A DNA stretch of 64,000 nucleotides from Klebsiella pneumoniae (GTDB taxonomy: Bacteria > Pseudomonadota > Gammaproteobacteria > Burkholderiales > UBA3065), in contig CAMDGF010000002.1 of the NCBI GenBank assembly GCA_945897555.1, positions 1-64,000 of the forward strand, written 5' to 3'. The notes beneath the pieces are model-generated. The model was not told where the DNA came from, ran no database searches, and saw only the letters and a program-made list of their open reading frames with translations. Each line of letters begins with the position of its first letter. Within the stretch, counting starts at the first letter, position 1. The position numbers and the translations under genes are program-made. Positions 33,681 through 42,452 of the stretch are shown here, in pieces.

Positions 33681-35735
33681 GTGGCCCGTGTCGCACTCGA
33701 CGTGCCGCTCGCCGGTCCCTTCGATTACCTTGCCCCGCACGACGACCCGCTGACCGCGGACGATGTCGGCCGGCGCGTGGTGGTGCCGTTCGGTCGCCGG
33801 CGGGTGGCTGGGGTGGTGCTGGCGGTGGACGTGGCCAGCGATTGGCCACCGGAGCAGCTCAAGGCCATCGAGAGCATCGATCGCCGGGCGCCACCAGTGC
33901 CGGCAGAGGTCTTGGCGCTGGCCGCATTCGCCGCCGACTACTACCGCGCCAATCTGGGCGAGGTGCTGCTGCCGGCGCTGCCGCCGGCCCTGCGCTCGAC
34001 GCGGCAGTGGCGGACGCCGCGGGCGGCTGCGGGAACGGGGGGTGCCAGCGGTGTAGCCGCTGTTGCAGCGCTCACAGGATCTGCAGCGGCCCGACCACCC
34101 CATCCCGAACTCACCCCAGAGCAAGCCAACGCTCTGGCGACACTCGCCCCGCAACTCGGCGCCGGGTTCTGCACCACCCTGCTGCTCGGCGTGACCGGTA
34201 GCGGCAAGACCGAGGTCTACCTGCGCCTGCTCGAGGCGGTGTTGGCGCGTGGTGGGCAGGCCCTCATCCTGGTGCCGGAGATCAATCTGGTGCCGCAGAT
34301 GATGGCGCGGGTCCGCGAGCGCTTTCCAGCTGTTGGCGTGGTCGCACAGCACAGCGCGCTGGCCGATGGCGAGCGCCTGGCCGCTTGGCTGGCGGCGCAG
34401 TCGGGTGCGGCACGCGTAGTGGTGGGGACGCGTCTGGCGGTGTTCGCGCCACTGCCCGACCTCGCGCTGGTGGTGATCGACGAGGAGCACGACGCCAGCT
34501 ACAAGCAGCAGGAAGGGGCGCGCATCCACGCCCGCGACCTTGCCCTGTGGCGCGCCCAGCAGCGCGCGGTGCCGGTGCTGCTGGGCAGCGCGACGCCTTC
34601 GCTGGAGACGTGGGCGCGCGCCGAGGCGGGGGCGATCGGCCGCGTGACGCTGCGCCAGCGTGCCCGCGCGGCGGCCTTGCCACGGCTGGAACTGGTGGAC
34701 CTGCGCCGCGCCATGGCGGCACCCGGAATCAGCTTGCGACTGCTCGATGCGCTCAAGGCACGGCTGGCGCGTTGCGAGCAGAGCCTTCTGTTCATCAACC
34801 GTCGCGGCTATTCGCCCACCTTGCGCTGCAACTGCGGCTGGTCGGCCGAGTGCCGACGCTGCAGCGCCCACTTGGTGCTGCACCGGCAGCCGCGCGCGCT
34901 GCGCTGCCACCACTGCGGCGCCGAGCACGTCACGCCGAAGGCCTGCCCGGATTGCGGCAACCTCGACCTGCAGCCGATCGGGCAGGCCACGCAGCGCATC
35001 GAGACGCTGCTGGCCGACCTGTTGCCGGGCGCGCGCGTCGCCCGCGTCGACCGCGACAGTGTGCGCCGCCGCGAAGACTGGCCGCAGCTGCTCGCCGACA
35101 TCGAGGCGCGTCGCATCGACGTGCTGGTCGGCACACAGATGCTCAGCAAGGGGCATGACTTCCCCGGCATCACGCTGGTGGGTGTGGTGGACGCAGACGG
35201 CGCCCTCTACGCCAGCGACTTTCGCGCACCGGAGCGGCTGTTCGCGCAGTTGCTGCAAGTGGCCGGCCGTGCCGGGCGCGGCGACGCGTCGGGCGAGGTG
35301 CTGGTGCAGACGCGCCTGCCGGAGCACCCCCTCTTCGACTCACTGCTGCGCGGTGACTTCGAGGGTTTTGCCGCCGAGCAGCTGGCCGAGCGGCGCGCTG
35401 CCGGGCTGCCGCCCTTCGCGCATCTGGCGATGGTCCGCGCCGAGGCTGCGGCCGACGAGCCTTGCGAGCGCTTCCTCGAAGCGGTGGCCCACACCGTGCG
35501 CGACATCGCCGCAGCGGGCCGGCAACGCGCGCAGCGCGGTGTGGTGCAGGCCTTCGACCCGGTGCCGGCCACACTGCAGCGCGTGGCCGGGCAGCACCGC
35601 TGGCAGCTCATGCTGCAGTCGGCGCAGCGGCCGGCTTTGCGGGCCGTGTTGGCCAGCTTGGTGCCGTGCCTGCCCGGTATCGCCGGCCGCAGCGTGCGTT
35701 GGGTTGTCGACGTCGATCCGCAGCAGATCGATTAG
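33681..35735 (+). CDS. priA: primosomal protein N' (replication restart helicase)
   Basis: Restarts stalled replication forks. The 684-residue superfamily 2 helicase has an N-terminal DNA-binding domain (RVALDVPLAGPFDYL), Walker A GVTGSGKTEVY (about residue 171), the DEEH box (VIDEEHDASYKQQ), and zinc-binding cysteines in CNCGWSAECRRC and CHHCG/CPDCG. The QVAGRAGRG motif VI is intact. Start: GTG 33681, because no ATG lies in a suitable place. A Gly/Ala-rich linker (about residues 115-135) replaces the usual spacer. Confidence 0.95.
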   Translation: MARVALDVPLAGPFDYLAPHDDPLTADDVGRRVVVPFGRRRVAGVVLAVDVASDWPPEQLKAIESIDRRAPPVPAEVLALAAFAADYYRANLGEVLLPALPPALRSTRQWRTPRAAAGTGGASGVAAVAALTGSAAARPPHPELTPEQANALATLAPQLGAGFCTTLLLGVTGSGKTEVYLRLLEAVLARGGQALILVPEINLVPQMMARVRERFPAVGVVAQHSALADGERLAAWLAAQSGAARVVVGTRLAVFAPLPDLALVVIDEEHDASYKQQEGARIHARDLALWRAQQRAVPVLLGSATPSLETWARAEAGAIGRVTLRQRARAAALPRLELVDLRRAMAAPGISLRLLDALKARLARCEQSLLFINRRGYSPTLRCNCGWSAECRRCSAHLVLHRQPRALRCHHCGAEHVTPKACPDCGNLDLQPIGQATQRIETLLADLLPGARVARVDRDSVRRREDWPQLLADIEARRIDVLVGTQMLSKGHDFPGITLVGVVDADGALYASDFRAPERLFAQLLQVAGRAGRGDASGEVLVQTRLPEHPLFDSLLRGDFEGFAAEQLAERRAAGLPPFAHLAMVRAEAAADEPCERFLEAVAHTVRDIAAAGRQRAQRGVVQAFDPVPATLQRVAGQHRWQLMLQSAQRPALRAVLASLVPCLPGIAGRSVRWVVDVDPQQID

Positions 35736-35838
35736 GGCGCGAACCCCGCGACGCTTTTACGCGGCCGGTCTGCTTGTGCGGGAACTAGAACCGCCCACTG
35801 GCCGCCCAAGGGCTGCCCTTTAGCGATCTGGAGTAGCC

Positions 35839-36696
35839 ATGCGCCTCGTTCCCTACCTCGTCTCTGCCCTCCTGGCAGCCAGCGTTTCTGCCGCGGCAAA
35901 CGCCGACATGGCACCCGCAACCGTCACCGACCTGCGCACACCCGAATCGGTGCTCGTGCTGCGCGACGGCACCATCCTCATCAGCGAGATCGGTGAGTTC
36001 GGCAAGGACGGCGACGGTGCCATTGTGCGCATCAAGGACGGCCAGCGCAGCGTCTACGCCACCGGCCTGAACGACCCCAAGGGCCTGGCCGAGCGCAACG
36101 GCATCATCTATGTCGCCGACAAGGACCACGTGATGATGGTGCTCGCCGACGGCACGGTGAAGCCCTTCTTGAAGCCAGAGCAGTTCCCCAAGAAGCCGCA
36201 GTTCCTCAACGATCTGGCGTTCGATATGAACACCATCATGTACATCTCGGACAGCGGCGACATCCAGAACGGCGGTGGCGGAGCCATTTTCCGGGCCACG
36301 CCCGATGCGCGCGTGCATCTCATCGCCGACTCCACCATCAACCCGCTGGTGCAAAGCCCCAACGGCTTGTCGACGGTGGTCAAAGGTTATGTCCTGGTGG
36401 TGGACTTTCACACCGGCGACCTCTACCGCATCCGCTTGCGCGACTTCTCGATCGAGAAGCTGGCTGAGGGCTTCGGCGGCGGCGACGGCATCGCCATGGC
36501 CGGCACCAAGCTCTACATCTCCGACTGGAAGGGCGGCAAGCTCTGGAGTCTCGACATCACCGCATCGGGCGCCAAGCCGGTGTTGGTCCGCGAGGGCTTT
36601 GCCGCCTCGGCGGACATCGATTCGACACCGGATAGCCAGTTCATCCTGGTGCCGGAGATGAAGGGTGGCAGGCTGGTGGCGGTGCCAGTGAACTGA
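35839..36696 (+). CDS. secreted SMP-30/gluconolactonase-like beta-propeller protein
   Basis: A 285-residue protein with a signal peptide (MRLVPYLVSALLAASVSA, cleavage near residue 22) followed by repeated strands of a six-bladed propeller typical of SMP-30, gluconolactonase and strictosidine-synthase-like proteins (LNDLAFD, SPNGLSTV, GDGIAMAGTKLYISDW). The reaction cannot be assigned; a lactonase or a sensor domain are options. It is monocistronic, with a terminator after it. A GATCTGGAG ribosome-binding site precedes the ATG. Confidence 0.75.
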   Translation: MRLVPYLVSALLAASVSAAANADMAPATVTDLRTPESVLVLRDGTILISEIGEFGKDGDGAIVRIKDGQRSVYATGLNDPKGLAERNGIIYVADKDHVMMVLADGTVKPFLKPEQFPKKPQFLNDLAFDMNTIMYISDSGDIQNGGGGAIFRATPDARVHLIADSTINPLVQSPNGLSTVVKGYVLVVDFHTGDLYRIRLRDFSIEKLAEGFGGGDGIAMAGTKLYISDWKGGKLWSLDITASGAKPVLVREGFAASADIDSTPDSQFILVPEMKGGRLVAVPVN

Positions 36697-36776
36697 GCGG
36701 AGTCTGTGGTTGGGGTGAGCTTGAGTGTCAGCGCCGACTCGACCCTGACCTACCGCAATGTGTGTGATGACCGCAG

Positions 36777-36802
36777 AGCTGGGCCCGAGGGTCCGGCTTT
36801 TT
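36777..36802 (+). terminator. terminator after the beta-propeller gene
   Basis: AGCTGGGCCC and GGGTCCGGCT pair (two G-U pairs) and are followed by TTTT. It ends 6 bases before the convergent glycosyltransferase stop. Confidence 0.7.
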
Positions 36803-36808
36803 ACGCCT

Positions 36809-37933
36809 TCAGGGGTGGCGAGGGCTCTCGACCAGCTCCTGATAGACCGCCAGCGTGGCGTCGGTCATGCGCTGCAGGGTGAAGGGTTGGTCGGCTGGGA
36901 CGTGGGGCGCCGAGCCAAGGAACTCGCGTGTCTTTGCGGAGAGTGCGTCGATGTCCCCCATTGGCACCAGCCCAGCCGGGTAGATGGCCCGCAGCGATTC
37001 ACCCACGCCGCCGTGGTCGTAGCCGATGGCTGGCACGCCCAAGGCGAGCGCCTCAACCGGCACACGGCCGAAGGCTTCTGGCTCGCGCGCCAGCGAGAAG
37101 ACGATGTCGGACGCGGCCATGACATCGCGCAGGTCGCTGCGGTGGCCGGTGAAGGTGACGTGTGCTGCCAAACCACTGGACGCAATCTTGGCCCGCAGTT
37201 CCGCCGCGAAGTCCCGTTTCTCGCTCTGCGTGTCGCCGACGATGAGCCCATGCACCGATTCCTTGGCCGCCACCAGCCGGCCGATGAGGTCGATGAAGTC
37301 CTCCTGACCCTTCCAGCGTGTCAGCCGCGCTGGAAGGGTGAGTACTCGCTTTCCTTCAAGCTCTGGATATGCAGCTCTCCAACGCTCCAGCCAGACCGGG
37401 TCGGGTTGGTGGCCATAGGGGAACTCGACCGGGTCGATGCCGCGGTAGATGAGGCGGATGCGTTCCTCCGGCACCGCGTAGTGCCGCCTAACGTAGTCGC
37501 GGATGGTCTCGCTGATGGCAATCACCCGCTCGCCGCGCGCCATGACGGCGCTGTACCCGTTGGGAGTGTAGGGGCCGTGCACGGTGGTGACCAGACGCGG
37601 ACGGCGCGATGCCGGAAGGGTCTTTAGCGCCAGCCACGCGATCCACGCCGGCACCCTCGAGCGCGCGTGCACGATGTCGACCTGCTCCGAGGCAAACAAG
37701 CGGCGCAGCGTAAGCACATGGCGCAGGGTGAGCAGGGATTTGGTGCGGATGTCGCGCGTGAGGTGCTCACCGCCCTCCGCCTCCAGTTTGGCCACCAACC
37801 GGCCGCCGATCGACATCACCATCGAGCGATGCCCTGCGGCGACGAGTGCCCGGCTGACATCGAGCGTGCCGCGTTCCACGCCGCCCGAGTCGAGCGCGGG
37901 TAGCATCTGCAAGATGGCGAGGCGTTGCTTCAA
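36809..37933 (-). CDS. glycosyltransferase family 4
   Basis: A 374-residue GT-B retaining glycosyltransferase, probably adding a sugar to a lipid-linked or LPS glycan at the inner face of the membrane. The N-terminus reads LAILQMLPALDSGGVERGT, and the C-terminal donor-binding region has the E-x7-E motif in PEAFGRVPVEALALGVPAIG. I chose the TTG at 37933, overlapping the upstream ELM1-like stop (TTGA), because it gives the standard family start and implies coupled translation. Acceptor and donor sugars cannot be told. Confidence 0.87.
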   Translation of the reverse strand: MKQRLAILQMLPALDSGGVERGTLDVSRALVAAGHRSMVMSIGGRLVAKLEAEGGEHLTRDIRTKSLLTLRHVLTLRRLFASEQVDIVHARSRVPAWIAWLALKTLPASRRPRLVTTVHGPYTPNGYSAVMARGERVIAISETIRDYVRRHYAVPEERIRLIYRGIDPVEFPYGHQPDPVWLERWRAAYPELEGKRVLTLPARLTRWKGQEDFIDLIGRLVAAKESVHGLIVGDTQSEKRDFAAELRAKIASSGLAAHVTFTGHRSDLRDVMAASDIVFSLAREPEAFGRVPVEALALGVPAIGYDHGGVGESLRAIYPAGLVPMGDIDALSAKTREFLGSAPHVPADQPFTLQRMTDATLAVYQELVESPRHP

Positions 37934-38913
37934 GCGTGATCGGCCTTGCGAAGCCGTGCCGGGAACCAGCGTCGCAGTATCTCGGCTGCGATGCGATCGG
38001 CTTCGGCGAGCGGGATGACTCGAGGGAGTGCCTCGCCGGGGCGCCAGTCGCCGAAACGGGTCACCCGTCGCTCGTCTGCGAGTGTCCTGATGCCGCGTGT
38101 GATGCGACTCGCGCGCCGGGCAGGAACCTCGATGAGTCCGACCGATACACCCGCCGTCAGCGCTTCGTACACCATCGAGACTGAATCTTCGGTGATCCAT
38201 GCGGTCGAGGCATCGGCCAATTGCTTGGCGACCCAGCCCGGCCCGGTCTGCTCTATCGGCACCACGTTCATATTGGGACGATTGAGCGAGAGGAGTGCGC
38301 GGGCGGTCTCCACCGGGGTCCGCCTCGATGTGGTGACGGTCCATTGGACCTCTGGTTCTGCTTTTGCGATCTCCTCGACCTGAGCTGCTATGGCAGCGTC
38401 ATTCCAGAGGTGGTGGCGAGAAGGGCCCCCGATAAGGGCCAAGCCCCGGTTTGCGCAGTGGGTTCCTGCCGATGTCATGGGGTTCAAGACCCCTCGCGTC
38501 AGGATGATCCGGTCGTTCTCCTTCAGGCTGTCGTGGTCAGGCGCTACGACAAGGTCGAACAGGACTGTAGGAAGAGTCGGGCGCATGAGCACCACCAGCC
38601 GACCGCCGTGGATCCTGCGTAGCGCCAGGCCCGAGAGGTGAGTGGTATGGCCGCAGCAGAGGATGAGCGTTTCGGTGGTTTGCGAGGCCTGAGGGCCGCG
38701 CCCGGATCTGGCGATGACTACAGGCGACGGACCACGTGCCAGAGCGCGCCGAACGCTGCGCCAAGCGCCTGACGTCGGCACATCAGTGGCCATCACTCGT
38801 GTCAGCCGGCCCAATGCGGAACAAAGCCCTGCCGTCTGTGCCAGGTGTCCCGGCCGCTCATCAACCAGCCTTAGGATATTCAGGGGCTCGCCGCCGACCG
38901 AGGATATTGGCAT
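37930..38913 (-). CDS. ELM1-like protein (mitochondrial fission ELM1 family, DUF1022)
   Basis: A 327-residue protein of the ELM1 family, whose bacterial members often sit beside LPS genes and look GT-B-like. Recognised from LRLVDERPGHLAQTAGL at the N-terminus, GGPSRHHLW in the middle, and TEDSVSMVYEAL with a later PARRASRI in the C-terminal half. The ATG at 38913 is used. Its role in bacteria is unproved; the gene overlap with a GT4 suggests a glycan function. Confidence 0.75.
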   Translation of the reverse strand: MPISSVGGEPLNILRLVDERPGHLAQTAGLCSALGRLTRVMATDVPTSGAWRSVRRALARGPSPVVIARSGRGPQASQTTETLILCCGHTTHLSGLALRRIHGGRLVVLMRPTLPTVLFDLVVAPDHDSLKENDRIILTRGVLNPMTSAGTHCANRGLALIGGPSRHHLWNDAAIAAQVEEIAKAEPEVQWTVTTSRRTPVETARALLSLNRPNMNVVPIEQTGPGWVAKQLADASTAWITEDSVSMVYEALTAGVSVGLIEVPARRASRITRGIRTLADERRVTRFGDWRPGEALPRVIPLAEADRIAAEILRRWFPARLRKADHA

Positions 38914-38937
38914 GGCTGAACTCCGCGTTACGACTCT

Positions 38938-39960
38938 TCATCCATGTCTTCGGGAAAGGACATGATGCAAGCCGAAATAACTCACGATATAAACGGCCGA
39001 GCCGATCATGAGTTCGGTTGGCTGGGACCTAAAGACCACTGCCCAGAGTGCGGGGATTGCGGCAAGTACCCAGCCCAATGGGGCTACGGCTGAGTTCCGG
39101 CTGGTGCGCCCCCACGCAGGGACCAGACGGTCAATTAATCGACTCTGCAGCAGATGATGCAGGTGTTCTTGGTCGGGTTCGTCGATTCGCCTCTTCTGCC
39201 TGTTCCTTCGGCAGGCGGAGTGTAGGACTTCAGTGACTGGGTAGAGCACCAGCACCAAGCTCGTCCACGCTGACACAGAGCCTTCTCGTGGCATGTCTAC
39301 AAGACAAAGACCCAGTCCGAATCCGAGAAGATAGGCGCCGCCATCGCCCATAAAGATCTTCCCCATTGGCCAGTTGAGCGCAAGGAAACCAAGCGAAGCA
39401 AAGATCAGCGAAGAGGCCGTGATCCCCAGCTGGGATTGCCCGGATGCTTGGGCGACAAACCAGACCCCGATCAGGGAAATCATGACGCTACCCGTGGCAA
39501 GCCCGTTTTTTCCATCGATCATGTTGATCGCTGAGCACAATCCCGACACCGCAAAAGCGGTGAAAACCAGAGCCACCACCTCGGCTTCGAAGAGTGAATC
39601 GATCAGCGGAACGTCAAGGCGTTCGATCACATGCCCGCCATAGACGCCAGCCAAACCCGCCGCAACGCCACACATTGCCAAACGCTGGAGCGGGGTTACC
39701 CGATGGCTCAGGTCCTCAATAAAGCCGATGGCGAATGCAACAGAGCCAAAACCGAGTACGTGATGCAGCAACTGCACGTCCGGGTGGGTCATGCGCGACG
39801 TTACCAAGCCAGCCAAGATCGCAAGCCCGCCGATCCGTGAGATGGCCTTGGTATGAGTCCCATGCCCCGTTGCCGCGCTGCGGGTCGTCAGCGCGCCGTG
39901 TATCGGTTTTGTAAGCACCAGCAGGATTGCGGCCGCCAAAGACACGGCGAAGATCAGCAT
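38938..39960 (-). CDS. WecA/MraY-like polyprenyl-phosphate sugar-1-phosphate transferase
   Basis: An integral membrane enzyme starting glycan synthesis on undecaprenyl phosphate. The 340-residue protein has around ten hydrophobic helices and the cytoplasmic motifs IEDLSHR, NMIDGKNGLA, FMGDGGAYLLG and the HLHH loop (EHLHHLLQSRL), which indicate the WecA branch. I chose the ATG at 39960 (MLIFAVSLAAA). The sugar (GlcNAc-like or other) cannot be fixed. Base composition is noticeably lower in GC than the flanking core genes. Confidence 0.87.
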   Translation of the reverse strand: MLIFAVSLAAAILLVLTKPIHGALTTRSAATGHGTHTKAISRIGGLAILAGLVTSRMTHPDVQLLHHVLGFGSVAFAIGFIEDLSHRVTPLQRLAMCGVAAGLAGVYGGHVIERLDVPLIDSLFEAEVVALVFTAFAVSGLCSAINMIDGKNGLATGSVMISLIGVWFVAQASGQSQLGITASSLIFASLGFLALNWPMGKIFMGDGGAYLLGFGLGLCLVDMPREGSVSAWTSLVLVLYPVTEVLHSACRRNRQKRRIDEPDQEHLHHLLQSRLIDRLVPAWGRTSRNSAVAPLGWVLAAIPALWAVVFRSQPTELMIGSAVYIVSYFGLHHVLSRRHG

Positions 39961-40079
39961 GGCGGCCCTCTGGTTTCGAGTATGTTGATTGTATCGGGCT
40001 TGTCGGCTTGCCACGGCGCCCGGGCACTTCGCCTTGATTCTGGAGCACGCTTTTGCCGGTGTTTGGCTAGCAAGAACCG

Positions 40080-41345
40080 ATGATGACCCTGCTCAACGTT
40101 GATCATCTCAGGCGATACGGCTGGGCCCTGCCGGCTCTCCTGTTGTTGAGCCTGCCCTTGCCAGGGGGCGGACGCCCCGTGTTCTGGGCCTCTGTTTTGA
40201 TAGGCGCCTGCATCCTGCTTGTCTTGCGACGGTCTCCGTGGGGGCTGTCTGCGCGAAGGTTGTGCTTGGTCTGGAGTCTCTTGGCGCTGCCCGTCATGCT
40301 CTCATTGCCAGGCAGTGTTGATCCGCTGGGGACCTGGAAGGTTCTGGGCGTACTCGTGTCAGCTTTGCCAGCAGGCCTCTGCTGGCTGTTTTTTCTTGAG
40401 TCAGCTGAGGCTCGATGGAGATTTGATCGGTTGCTCGTCCTTTTGGTGTTGTTTTCTTGTGTGGACGGTTTTTGGCAGGCTTTCTTTGCGACTGATCTGT
40501 TCGGCATTCCCCAAACTGACGATGGTCGGGTAGTTGGACCTTTCTCTGGGAACCTCAGATTCCCTGTCTTTTTATCCCTGCTGGTCGCCGGTGCCGTCGC
40601 CTTCCTCGCATCGCAAGGCCGAACCATGGTCGCGATACTGCTGTGGGTCATGGGTGCGGCGGTCGTGGTTTTGGGTGGCACCAGGGCCCAGATCGTCACC
40701 TTGATGATCGGTGCCGTTGCATTGTTGCCGGCGTTTGCACCGAGTGTTCGGCACCCCAGGTTGCTGTGGGTTTCTTTGCTGGCGATAGTGGGGTTGGCAG
40801 CAGGCATTGGTATGGTGGATCAGGGCATTGTTGCTACCCACGCTTTGTCAACTTTGCTGCAGAGTGACCGGTGGTTCGAGACTCTGGATACTCTGAGCTC
40901 GAGTAGGCTTTCGACTTGGCAGATTGCGTTAGCGATGGGGGTGGACCGGTTCGCGGGCGTGGGGGCCTCAGCATTCACCGAGGCATATGCCTCATTCGCC
41001 GCCCCCGGAGACCCGCGCGTTGTCTTCGCGGGTGCGGGAATCGAGATCAACCATGCACACCATGTGTGGTTCGCCATCTTTGCGGAAACCGGGATCATTG
41101 GGCTTACAGGACTACTTGCGGCGCTGGTGCTTGCGGTACGTTGGTGGGGCAAAGCACAGCGATCGGCACGCGCAGCGGCGCGCCCATATGCAGTATTGCT
41201 CATCACTTATCTGTTCCCTGGCGCCTTGCATCCCCCGCTCTATCTTTTTTGGATATTCCCGTTGATATGGCTGTTTTTATGTCTCTACCTTGCCGCCCTT
41301 TCGGGAGGCGGCGAATCGAGCCCATCCCGCTTGCCGCTCAAATGA
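40080..41345 (+). CDS. O-antigen ligase family membrane protein
   Basis: A 421-residue, largely hydrophobic protein with about ten membrane helices and a large periplasmic loop. VLGGTRAQ and the HAHHVWFAIFAETGIIG segment match the Wzy_C/WaaL (O-antigen ligase or polymerase) family. It may attach O-antigen to the lipid A core or polymerise it. It is divergent from the WecA-like gene, with a 119-base gap. ATG 40083 is an equally possible start. The T-rich codons differ from neighbouring core genes. Confidence 0.8.
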   Translation: MMTLLNVDHLRRYGWALPALLLLSLPLPGGGRPVFWASVLIGACILLVLRRSPWGLSARRLCLVWSLLALPVMLSLPGSVDPLGTWKVLGVLVSALPAGLCWLFFLESAEARWRFDRLLVLLVLFSCVDGFWQAFFATDLFGIPQTDDGRVVGPFSGNLRFPVFLSLLVAGAVAFLASQGRTMVAILLWVMGAAVVVLGGTRAQIVTLMIGAVALLPAFAPSVRHPRLLWVSLLAIVGLAAGIGMVDQGIVATHALSTLLQSDRWFETLDTLSSSRLSTWQIALAMGVDRFAGVGASAFTEAYASFAAPGDPRVVFAGAGIEINHAHHVWFAIFAETGIIGLTGLLAALVLAVRWWGKAQRSARAAARPYAVLLITYLFPGALHPPLYLFWIFPLIWLFLCLYLAALSGGGESSPSRLPLK

Positions 41346-41428
41346 ACACGTGTAACGTCCCGCGTTGAGTTTTCTACGCTGACCGATACGCTCGCGGGCC
41401 CTCCCGCTTTGCGTTCAAGGTCTGCCGG

Positions 41429-42445
41429 GTGCATGGATGTATGAATAGCTTCAGCGGTCGCCATCTTTGGCGCAAGGATGGCAGCGATCCTATGTGCGAT
41501 ATTCGGTTGATGCCTGCAATCGAGCCTTGCCGCTTCGTCATTGTCATACCCCACTACAAGGGTGCTGACCTTTTGCGCGCCACGCTGAGCGCCGTGTTGC
41601 TTGCTACAAGACCTGTCGATGCGGTCGTGGTTGTGGACAACGGATCTTTGGACGGGTCGGGCGCGGTTCTCGCGGATGAGTTCGCGGACGTGAGATGGTT
41701 GAGAAATGATCGCAACAAAGGTTTTGCAGCGGCCTGCAACCAGGGGGCAGCCTTGATGCAAAGCCGTTTTGTCTTGTTTTTGAACAGCGACGCAATGGTT
41801 CCACCAGATCTCCTCGATCGCCTAGCGGAATTCTTTGAGCAGACGCCCTTGGCGGGAGAGGTGGGCTGCCACCTTGTCGGGCTTGATGGAAGAGCCCAGC
41901 GCGGCACGTCAGTGACACCCGATCTGCTATCGGAGAGCGGGCTGCGCAAGCGAGTGCGTCGTGGTTTCAGGGACCCTGCGCGAGCGGCCCGGGTCGAGGC
42001 TGTTGTCGGTGCTTGCGTGGCGTTGCCGAGATTCGTCTTTGAACGAATCGGTGGCTGGGATGAAGGTTTTTTTTTCTACGAAGAGGATATCGACCTGTCG
42101 GTCCGGGTCCGTCATGCGGGCTTCGAAGTGTGGTACCTGCCTGACCTCAAGGTCGTTCACGGTAGAGGCGCGTCCACTCGTGAGGTGCGTTTGCCAGCGC
42201 AACTCGAAGCCATGCGCTCGCGCTTTTATTACATCAGAAAACATTTTCCGCGGTCTGTGGCGTGCGCTTTGTGGGTTGCGAGGTTCCTGAGTTTGTGCCT
42301 TGGGGTGGTGGGAGCGACGGTTGGAACGGTGGCGACCCTCGGATTACATCGGGGAATCCGAGAGCGGGCAACGCGTTCGCTGGTCGCCCTATTGTGGATC
42401 CTGCTGCTCATGCGTCCCCGCTGGAGCCTCTCCGGCCGAGCATAA
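41429..42445 (+). CDS. glycosyltransferase family 2 (rhamnosyltransferase-like)
   Basis: A GT-A glycosyltransferase, 338 residues from the GTG at 41429. FVIVIPHYKGADLLR starts the nucleotide-sugar fold. VVDNGSLDGSG, the metal-binding segment FLNSDAMVPP, and GWDEGFFFYEEDIDLSVRVRHAG are typical of WbbL-like enzymes. A hydrophobic C-terminal helix region (about residues 285-330) suggests membrane association. The start is uncertain: ATGs at 41441, 41492 and 41510 are all in frame. polA begins 7 bases later. Confidence 0.87.
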   Translation: MHGCMNSFSGRHLWRKDGSDPMCDIRLMPAIEPCRFVIVIPHYKGADLLRATLSAVLLATRPVDAVVVVDNGSLDGSGAVLADEFADVRWLRNDRNKGFAAACNQGAALMQSRFVLFLNSDAMVPPDLLDRLAEFFEQTPLAGEVGCHLVGLDGRAQRGTSVTPDLLSESGLRKRVRRGFRDPARAARVEAVVGACVALPRFVFERIGGWDEGFFFYEEDIDLSVRVRHAGFEVWYLPDLKVVHGRGASTREVRLPAQLEAMRSRFYYIRKHFPRSVACALWVARFLSLCLGVVGATVGTVATLGLHRGIRERATRSLVALLWILLLMRPRWSLSGRA

Positions 42446-42446
42446 T
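42441..42446 (+). promoter_or_regulatory. candidate -10 box placing the polA start at +1
   Basis: CATAAT ends 6 bases before the polA ATG (42453), so transcription would begin at or near the start codon, giving a leaderless mRNA. It is not certain that this is the main promoter. Confidence 0.35.
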
Positions 42447-42452
42447 CGGGTC

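Noticed and set aside
36758-37627. 289-codon plus-strand ORF opposite the GT4 gene
   Set aside because: Antisense to a clear GT-B glycosyltransferase and without a recognisable fold.
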